A DNA stretch of 64,000 nt, from the NCBI GenBank assembly GCA_037976565.1, contig CP137667.1, forward strand, positions 26,552,277 through 26,616,276, written 5' to 3'. How positions within the stretch are numbered: the stretch's first letter is position 1; every line of letters begins with the position of its first letter. Shown piece by piece: positions 56,690-64,000 of this stretch. This DNA comes from Mesocentrotus franciscanus (taxonomy: Eukaryota > Echinodermata > Echinoidea > Camarodonta > Strongylocentrotidae). The notes under the pieces are model-generated. The model ran no database searches. It saw only the letters and a list, made by a program, of their open reading frames with translations, and was not told the origin of the DNA. The position numbers and the translations under genes were made by a program.

Positions 56690-57340
56690 GGGAGCGGGCC
56701 ATGCCGCCCCGCAAAGAAAAAGAAAAAAAGAGAGAGAGAGAAGGAAAAGAAGTGAAAGGGAAAGAGGAGAGAAAGGGAAATAAAGAAGAGGAAGAAGAAA
56801 AGAAAATGGGGGAAAAGAAGGAGATCGGGAGGGGTGCCGAAAGGGCCTTGCCTCCCAGGCTGTTTCCCCATCACAAAAAAAATAAGAGAGAAAGAAGGAA
56901 AGGGAAAGGAAAAAAGGAAAAGAGGAGATATAATAAAGGGATGGAAAAAAAGAGGAAGAAGAAAAGAAAAGGGGGATATCAGTTGCAATTTTCCCGCTAA
57001 CAAGTTTGTGCATCGAGGGGAGGCCTTGCCTCTCCCCCCCCAAAAAGAGAGAACGGAAAGGGAAAGAGGAGAGCTAAAAGGGAACAAAAAAAGAAGAAGA
57101 AAAGAAAAGGGTGAAAAGAAGGGGAGATCAGTTGCGATTAATCCCGCAAACAACATGTGGATCGGGGGGGGTTGCCGAAAGGCCCTTGCCTCCCCTTAGC
57201 AAACCTAAAAGATAGAGAAGGAAGGGAAGGGAAAGGGAAGGGGGAGGAAAAGGTAAGGAAAGAAAGAGAGATAGAAGATAGGTAGGGGAGATCAGTTGCG
57301 ATTTTTCCCGCCAACAAGGTGTAGATCGGGGGGCAATTAG
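56690..57340 (+). repeat. Purine-rich tandem repeat in the hAT-like element
   Basis: About four diverged units with GGCCTTGCCTCCC, a long GA/AAG tract and GATCAGTTGCGATTTTTCCC. Confidence 0.7.
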
Positions 57341-57644
57341 TGTCCTGCCAGTGTCACAATAAAATTCAAACGTGGTTCATTTCTAATTCGATACCGGTGA
57401 TTTACAAAATAATGTTGCTGAAATGACATGACGAGATTTTTCCTCACTTTTTAGTAAATTCATACTTTTTTATGCGTTTGTTGGAAAATTACATGGGCCT
57501 ACATGGCATGGCCCGCAAAACGACGGGGCTCTGGGGCCTCGAGCTCCGCCCCCCACTTTTTTTTGAAAAAGTATACTCAAGAGAAATAGAAAGAAAGAGA
57601 GAAAAAAAGAAATAATAATGACCTGTCAGTGTCACTAATAGGAT

Positions 57645-58300
57645 ATCAAAATATGCTCATCTGACCGTAATTAAATGCCTAGAACCCCTGAGCTTCCAGG
57701 GACTCTGCCCGCTGGACCCCACCTAGGGCCCTGTAAAGGGACCCTGGATGCTCATCTGACGGACATTTAATGCTTAAAACCCCTGAACTTCCGGTGGCTC
57801 TGCCCCCTGGACCCAACCAAGGACCCTAAGGCGGGCCCCTGGATACTCATCTGACCATTATTCAATGCCTAAAACCCTTGAGCTTCCGGGAGCTCCGCCC
57901 CCTGGACCCCACGCCAATTAGTGACCTGCCAGTGTCACAAATAAGGTATCAAAATATGCTCATATGACCGTAATCAAATGCCTAAAACCCTTGAACTTCC
58001 GCTAGTTCTGCCCCCTCGACCCTACCAGGGGCCCTAAGGCGGGCCCCTGAATGCTTATTTGACCGTTATAAAATGCCTAAAACCCCTGAGCTTCTGGGGG
58101 CTCCGCCCCATGGACCCCGCCCCCTGGACCCCCACGCCAATTAGTGTCCTGCCAGTGTCACAAAATAATAAGGTATCAAAATATGCTCATCTGACCGTAA
58201 TTAAATGCCCATACCCCCTGAGCTTCCGGGGACTCTGCCCCTTGACCCCTACCGGGGCTTTGTCCCAGGACCCCACGCCAATGTACACTACGCACTTCCT
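57645..58300 (+). repeat. ~90-bp tandem repeat in the hAT-like element
   Basis: About six diverged units with ATGCTCATCTGACCGTAAT, AAATGCCTAAAACCC, TGAGCTTCCGGG and CTCCGCCCCCTGGACCCC. Such GC-rich internal repeats are usual in deuterostome hAT elements. Confidence 0.8.
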
Positions 58301-59604
58301 GATCGTAAATACTTTAGCCTCCCCCCATCCACTTTGAAAAACGGTCAGCGGGTCCTGCATGTAAGAGTGGCGTGATGCGGATTTTTTTTTTGTCTGCCAG
58401 CCCCCAAAAAAAAAAAACAACAATTACGCCACTGGTACAAATCCTGTCTACTATATATGGTCTTGAAGCAGGTAATGTGAGAAGATCAATAATGCTTCTC
58501 TCTAGTAAAGGGGGTGGGACAACACTTTTTCCCTACCATCTTACAAAACATGAAGCTCTCTCTGTTGCTCGCATACAATATGCAAATCAATATTTTGAGG
58601 CTGGGATTTTCCGTTGTGTTTCAAACTATACTTGATTATACTTTTCAATTTCACAGAAGCAATTTGTTCGCTCCGTCGCTACAATCCTTTGTGTAATAAA
58701 AAACTTTCTGTCGAGCTATATGATCATTAATATTAAAGAAACACTGTAACATGAGGTATGTTATGTTATTATTAAAATATTAAGTTTAAATATGCTTCAA
58801 TTTGCAATTATTTCATACCTGCTTCTGTCTACAAAAACGAGAAATTCAATATCTTTTTCCGTTTCTTTTGTTGAAAATTCAAAACACTTTTTAAAAAATC
58901 AATATCGAGAAACATTTTGTATGAAAGGAGAAATGGTGTTTGTTGCTGAGTGAGGGGGCTATTTCAAGGTCTCGAGCGTAGCCACATTTCATCGCTATAC
59001 ATTGTTTTAAAAAAAATCCTTGTAAAAAAATCCAGAGTATTTGCCATCACCCCCCATGAAGTTGGAACGGTTCCGTTGCACCTGGAAGGTACGAAGTGGT
59101 ACATGGTATCATCATCTCAATTTCAATTCAATCCAGTTCCGTCCTTTTATTCAACCATTTAAAACCAATTAAACAAAGCATGTAATATAAATAAGAACAC
59201 AAAATTAATGGTTAGGATGCTCCTAAAAGCCAAGGCTTGATAAAAACAGAGCACTCAATATTTCTTTCTGCGCTCCCTGTTTGTCTGTTTCTCTCAATCT
59301 CTCTGTCTCTTCGTTACCTCCTCCATTTTGTGGTTTACCATTTAAAGAGGTGAAAGGAGCACGTGCCAAGATTATCCAGATAACTTCGTAGCTACGCCTT
59401 TTTCAGAACGGAAAAACAAAATTCACGAAAATCATTTAAATAAATGTAAGGAATCAGTGAACATCATAGGGCCCATCTTTATTGTTTACATTTTGTAAAC
59501 ACTTTGCATCAAAGTAACAATACATAAATATTTATCTTTGTCTGTGTTCATGATGACGATAATGATAATAATCATTACAACAATAATTATAATAAGAAGA
59601 ATAG

Positions 59605-61607
59605 TAGTTATTTTGTTTTGTTTGTTTGCTTTTATTTCTGCGTTCAAAATAATACAATACATAATATAAAATGTGTTTACAAAGATAATATACAAAACAA
59701 TTCATAAGATAAACAATATAGTCATGATACATAATGAATACAAAATAAGGAAGTGAGCTTAAACTTTTTTTATAGATATATATACATATATATATACATA
59801 TACATACATATACATATATATATATACATATACATAGCACATGCATACATACATATACATACACACATACACCTATACATACTCTCACATATAATATAAC
59901 ATAATATAATACATATAATATAATATATAATCCAATCAATGAACGCAGGAGACCGCCATCGTGAGCGGTAAGGCTTGAAATTGATGGCGGCCTCCTAAAA
60001 AGATTCGTGACTGAAATTGATATTTACTGATCAAGTGGGTGCATTGCAGGTGCAGGTGTTGGTGCTGTATGTAGCAGTTGAGTAAAATGAGGATATTGAA
60101 TGACGAATGTGAATAATTATGTGAATATATTAATTTGGAGTATGGGATTCATAAGATTGAATGATAGTTTTTTTTAGAGTGGCTTTCAAGGAGTATATGG
60201 TCGAACAAGATTTAATATTGTCCGAAAGATTATTCCAGATGTCTGGACCATGATGACGAATTGATTTAGAGGCAATTAACAGTCTTGGGTTTGTGAGATG
60301 AAAGTTTCCGGATATGCGAGTTGGGTAGGTATGGACAGAGCTATTGAACTTAAACATGTCATCAAAAGACGAAGGGAGCAGATTATTAATATACTTAAAC
60401 ATAATGATAGCTATTTGAATAGTATATAAGTCGGCAATTTTTAGTGCTTTTTGTTTAAAAATAAAGGATCGGTGTGGGCCAAGTAATGCGATCCTGTACA
60501 AATGCGAATTGCTCTCTTTTGTAGTTTAAAAATAGAAGTCAGTTTGTAGAACCACAACTAGCCCAAACAACGTTACAGTAGGTTATATATGGGAGTACTA
60601 ACGAATTATACAATAAAAATAAAGTTTTATGAGGTAAAATAAATCTTAACTTGGAAATTTTTCCAATACTTTTTGAGATACTTATTATGATATGGTGCAG
60701 ATGTTCATTCCAAGATAAGGTTTGATCTATGATAACACCTAAAAATCTAGAGTGAGTTTTCCGCTCTAATGGCATGCCGTCAATCTGTAAGTGAATTGGA
60801 GTATCAGTAATATGAGAATGGTGTTTAAAATAGATGAAGTGGGTCTTTTTTGTGTTCAAAGATAGTTTGTTAGCTTTAAACCATTGTGATACTTTGTTTA
60901 TTTCATGATTTAATATGTTGTTTAAGGAAGTGAGATTTTTATGAGAAAAAAAGATATTTGTGTCGTCAGCGAATAATACAAAAGATAAAATGGAGGATGT
61001 TCTAATAATGTCATTGACATATAGCAGAAATAACAGTGGGCCTAGAATGGAGCCTTGAGGGACACCACATTGAACTAAAAGTGAATCAGAGTCATAACCA
61101 TTAAATGTGACATATTGTCTTCGATTTCTTAAATAATCTTTAAATCAAAGGAGTGATTGACCTCGTATACCATAATAATTAAGTTTTGAAAGTAAAATAT
61201 CGTGATTAAGTGTATCGAAAGCCTTACTGAGGTCACAAAATATACCAATGACATGTTCTTTGTTAGCTATGGCGTTTGTAATTTTATCATAAATTTGGAT
61301 TAAAGCCAAGTTTGTTGAGTAATTTTTCTGAAGCCATATTGATTAGAAGTTAGCAAATTGTGTTTGTTGATAAATTCATAGAGTCTATTATATACTATTT
61401 TTTCAAAAATTTTGGATATACTTGGGAGTAGAGATATGGGGCGATAATTACTAATTTCATGAGGATTGTCTTTTTTGAAAATTGGATTGATTTTGGCGAT
61501 TTTGAATAAGTCCGGAAAAACACCTTGTGATAATGATTTATTGAAAATGTGACTAAGAGGGTTAGCAAGTGGGTGAATTATTTCTTTTAAAAGAGAGACA
61601 CTAATTC
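59605..61607 (-). mobile_element. CR1/Jockey-type LINE, 5'-truncated, only in copy B
   Basis: Minus-strand reverse transcriptase motifs in order: YRPISLLPSISKIFEK near 61425, GIFCDLSKAFDTLNHDIL near 61240, CGVPQGSILGPLLFLLYVND near 61045, FADDTN near 60970, LGVIIDQTLSWNEH near 60720, LVLPYITYCNVVWAS near 60580, and a C-terminal block (HHGPDIWNNLS) near 60240. Several frameshifts. The 3' end on the left includes a GGCGGTCTCC block and a TATACA-rich tail. Copy A has no insert in the equivalent microsatellite (46560-46620). Inactive. Confidence 0.88.
59770..59935. repeat. (TATACA)n-type microsatellite at the LINE 3' end
   Basis: Imperfect TATACATA and TATAATA runs. The Tyr/Ile/Val-rich minus-strand frame here is an artefact. 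Confidence 0.85.
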
Positions 61608-61800
61608 TATGATAATAATAATGGTAATAATGTTAATGAAAATCATCATCATCATCATCATAAATGGTAATAGAAATAGTAATATCATTATTCTTCTTAT
61701 TATCATTATACTGCTTTTATTATGGTTATTACTAACTTGTAATATCACTATTTATCAATATTATCATCATGATGATTATAATTATTTTTATGATATTAAT
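61608..61800. repeat. ATA/ATC-rich microsatellite region (copy B intron)
   Basis: Imperfect AAT, ATC and ATT triplet runs that match 46600-46790 of copy A, so they predate the duplication. The LINE inserted at their left edge. Confidence 0.8.
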
Positions 61801-62071
61801 ATTACTATTTGGTCTCCATTCTACATTCTGGTTATCTGATATTACTGCTTTCATACAAATTGACTTATTACAAGGGCTGAATTCCTTCTTAAGAAAGCAG
61901 AAAACAATGTATTCAATTCCTCTGTCCTCATGTGATATAAGATGTGTGTGTGTGGGGGGGGGGGTGGTTCTTACTTTTGTGAAACTGCAGGCTCGTGCAA
62001 AATCCGCGTTTCATTTTCAAATCTCATGCTAAAATATGTTCTTTCACTTCTCTATTATTTATTTTGTTTAG

Positions 62072-63331
62072 GTGAGCGACCTTGTCCAGCAATGTGCCGC
62101 TAAGAAGACAGAACTGGAGAAGAACATTCAGAATATTGAAGTACAACGCCATGAAGTATACACTGTCGTGCAGAATCTGTTGGACGATGTCAGTCAAGCC
62201 TACAGCATCAAGGCCAAAGAGCTTGAAGACAATCATCGACATCTCATCGAGCAAATCAATGCAGTAAAGCGGAGTTTCGATAACGACTTCAACGTCTTGA
62301 AATCCAAGAATCGACAGAGGATCAAGAGTATTTGTAGTTCAATAACACTGGTATCGAATGACAGACTGGGTCGTCTTGAGACAGACAGTCTGTCTGCTCA
62401 TACCTTGCTTTGTGAGGAGCTGGATGCCATGTTGAAGGAGGCTACTGATCACACTTCTGCGGCAGCCATTACGAAGAGAGCACAGGAGAAGAGGTTCAAG
62501 CCTGCAGATGATACTCGTCTTGACCTCGGGAGCATCTCAGAATCAGATCCCAAGTTGCAAGTCATTCAGTGTGTAAATCTACGGGGAGCGATGTATGGAA
62601 TCACCCAGTACTCTGCTGACAGTGTAGCTATCGGATATAGTGGTACACATGGTATAGATATCATTGATTCAGCTGGTAAACAGGAGCAGTATGCAAACAT
62701 ACCAAGTGGAATGAAGTGTTATGATCTTGTGTTTCAACAAGACAGGTCGTTATGCATATCGTGGAGTAGCAACGAAGCCCACATATATTCTCCCAATGGA
62801 TCCAGGAAATCAACAATCCACGTGAAAGGCATTTACTCTATTAGACTAAACAGAAGTCCATCAGATGAAATCTTCATCGCTAACTATGGGAAGCAAGTCT
62901 ATATCTATGACCCGACTGGATCCACTCTCAAATACACTGTTCCAACAAAACTCAACATTACGAGCCAGGTATCTGCCACCAGGTCGGGTTTGATCGTCAC
63001 GAGTTCATGTAATTACACCAATCCAAGCGTGGTGGTGGTCTATGACAGAGATGGGAATGCTGGCAAGTCTCTACAAGCTCCATCCAATGTCTACCTGTAT
63101 GCTGCTGTGGATGAGCAGGACAGAGTGTATGTAGCGAGTTGTGAAAGTAATAATGATAACGTGGTGATCAGGCTCTATGACATTGATGGTCTGGACCTAA
63201 AGGAGAGAGTTGAGTTCAATGTACTTAATCTGGCGCCTAAACTTTATGTGTGTTACTTGGTTTCCCTCTCTCCAGACATGCTCGCGTTTGCTTGTGACAA
63301 GAGGTTGTATTTTATCAAAGTAACACTGTAG
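62072..63331 (+). CDS. TRIM-family protein, exon 2 (coiled coil and beta-propeller), copy B
   Basis: 1260 nt from the TTTAG acceptor (62071) to the TAG stop; it joins exon 1 in phase 0 after K214 and begins VSDLVQQCAAKKTELEK. Residues 215 to about 340 are a long heptad-rich coiled coil (EKNIQNIEVQRHEV, IKAKELEDNHRHLIEQINAVK), used by TRIM proteins to dimerise. Residues about 365-633 form a propeller-like domain: five motifs of the form Y/I-D-x-x-G recur near residues 416, 457, 497, 542 and 586, a step of about 40-45 residues, as expected for blades of an NHL/WD-like propeller that would bind a target. The domain is open and closely related to copy A, with differences gathered in a few loops. 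It is an intact gene; no vertebrate one-to-one name is justified. Confidence 0.92.
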   Translation: MSDLVQQCAAKKTELEKNIQNIEVQRHEVYTVVQNLLDDVSQAYSIKAKELEDNHRHLIEQINAVKRSFDNDFNVLKSKNRQRIKSICSSITLVSNDRLGRLETDSLSAHTLLCEELDAMLKEATDHTSAAAITKRAQEKRFKPADDTRLDLGSISESDPKLQVIQCVNLRGAMYGITQYSADSVAIGYSGTHGIDIIDSAGKQEQYANIPSGMKCYDLVFQQDRSLCISWSSNEAHIYSPNGSRKSTIHVKGIYSIRLNRSPSDEIFIANYGKQVYIYDPTGSTLKYTVPTKLNITSQVSATRSGLIVTSSCNYTNPSVVVVYDRDGNAGKSLQAPSNVYLYAAVDEQDRVYVASCESNNDNVVIRLYDIDGLDLKERVEFNVLNLAPKLYVCYLVSLSPDMLAFACDKRLYFIKVTL

Positions 63332-64000
63332 TCCATCTCACACTCTTTATTACCATTATTGGTGTTGTGTATACCTCTCTGCTCCAGTTCTACTCTAATA
63401 TGGGCCTATAATGTGTCATGTTCTATTGTTTATTATGTGATAACTAACCGAATGAGAAGATACTTATTCTCTCGATAAATTTTGATTGCCTGAATACCGT
63501 TGTCATTATCCAATATAATTGTACCTTCCCTCTCTCGAAATTAATAGTATATAAATACTGTACGTAAACTATGCAACTACTTTTTCCATTGTGTAATCGT
63601 ATCTCCTAGATATTTACTGAAAGCCAGTGATATGATATCATAATGTACAACTTGGAAATTGGTAAAATATTGATTGACTTCTTATTAGTGTTATTTCCCT
63701 CATGTTACTATTCTCAAAGTAGTTTTTTTTTATGCTCGTGCTTATATTTCTTCATTTATATTGTGATTATTTTGTATCTTTTTGGCTTTCACGGGTCATC
63801 CTGTAAAGTTATTGGTATTATTATTTTGTTTGTTTAGTTTTATAATATAATTTTACTCTTCGTATGGATGTTCATTGAACTTACCTAATACATCAAATCA
63901 AATTAAATGTTATCATGGGATTTTAAATCATGGGAGGACCATGCCAGTGCGACGTTCTATTAAAAATTCCTTCGTATTCACTTTGCGCCCTGTCTGAAAA
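63332..64000. other. 3' flank of TRIM copy B
   Basis: Shared with copies A and 0 (GATAACTAACCGAATGAGAAG near 63439). AT-rich; no further gene seen before the window ends. Confidence 0.6.

Larger units (their letters stand above)
56274..58434. mobile_element. hAT-like element, 2161 bp, only in copy B
   Basis: Copy A reads TTGTACAAACTCTGTCTAC at this place; copy B has the insert between GTACAAAC (56266-56273) and GTACAAAT (58435-58442), an 8-bp target duplication with one difference. Ends: CACTAGCCTACTGGTGG and, reverse-complemented, CAGTGGCGTAATTGTTG, loosely matched, as in old hAT elements. There is no transposase. The left half is purine-rich with about four ~140-bp repeats, the right half a ~90-bp tandem repeat. 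Long frames at 56533-57199 come from the purine tract and are not genes. Confidence 0.8.
54289..62071 (+). other. Intron of TRIM copy B (7.8 kb)
   Basis: GTAAGT at 54289 and TTTTGTTTAG at 62071. Without the hAT-like element and the LINE it is about 3.6 kb, close to the 3.5 kb of copy A. The degenerate repeats with CGGTCGCTA and CTCCCTCGAAATTAATAG are shared with copy A. Confidence 0.85.
50751..64000 (+). repeat. Duplicated segment, copy B (intact TRIM unit)
   Basis: Same organisation as copy A, enlarged by two insertions in the intron (a hAT-like element and a LINE). It continues beyond the window at 64000, still within the shared 3' flank. Confidence 0.9.

Noticed and set aside
56533..57199. 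Basic protein frames of 121-168 codons
   Set aside because: They come from a GA/AAG-rich tandem repeat in a transposon and have low-complexity K/E/R or F/S/L content.
59532..59939. Tyrosine/valine-rich minus-strand frame
   Set aside because: Artefact of a TATACA microsatellite at a LINE end.

Overview
The window looks like AT-rich genomic DNA from a marine invertebrate deuterostome, most probably an echinoderm of sea-urchin type. This rests on a tRNA-derived SINE tail with an AGCGCTATATAAATG-type block running into (ATT)n, a tandem family of TRIM genes with one large RING/B-box exon and one coiled-coil/beta-propeller exon, spliceosomal GT-AG junctions, and a dense load of LINEs, foldback elements and MITEs. 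No species can be named from the sequence alone. Two runs of exactly 500 N (14172-14671 and 42118-42617) are assembly gaps.

Layout. 1-540: short hairpins that copy the structure of the histone mRNA 3' stem-loop. 960-6238: an inverted-repeat element holding a broken minus-strand LINE, itself interrupted by a 295-bp TTAA-flanked MITE. 6.2-16.9 kb: mostly non-coding repeats (hairpin MITE, paired old repeats, a SINE, a 0.7-kb foldback, a CpG-rich patch with CRE and NRF1-like sites, a second LINE, and a ~125-bp tandem repeat between short inverted ends). 17.6-22.9 kb: the most unusual coding block, a protein kinase domain, then a RecQ-type DEAH helicase, a zinc DNA-binding domain and a Mutator-like (MULE) transposase core, in one orientation and almost one reading frame. 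Its N-terminus is broken, and the tail is interrupted by two compensating frame changes. 22.8-26.2 kb: the end of that gene and its 3' flank, duplicated in tandem (period about 1.73 kb). 26.5-27.9 kb: a TA-flanked inverted-repeat element with a second one nested inside. 29.18-33.28 kb: a 58-bp satellite, very homogeneous, passing at its right edge into a composite higher-order repeat.

33.3-64 kb: three copies of one duplicated segment. The first keeps only the part downstream of a TRIM gene, because the satellite takes the place of the gene. Copy A (38.85-50.6 kb) is a TRIM pseudogene with a stop at the first RING cysteine and a frameshift in exon 2; its first exon is present twice, on either side of the second gap. 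Copy B (50.75 kb to the window end) is intact: a 642-nt exon and a 1260-nt exon give a 633-residue RING, B-box, coiled-coil, beta-propeller protein. Comparing copies dates later events: a hAT-like element and a LINE in the intron of B, an LTR-like insertion in the first copy, and different copy numbers of two hairpin-rich minisatellites.

Genes working together: no operon-like or pathway relation is visible. The only intact complete gene model is TRIM copy B. The kinase-helicase-transposase locus is best read as one multidomain gene, possibly from a large transposon, now decayed.
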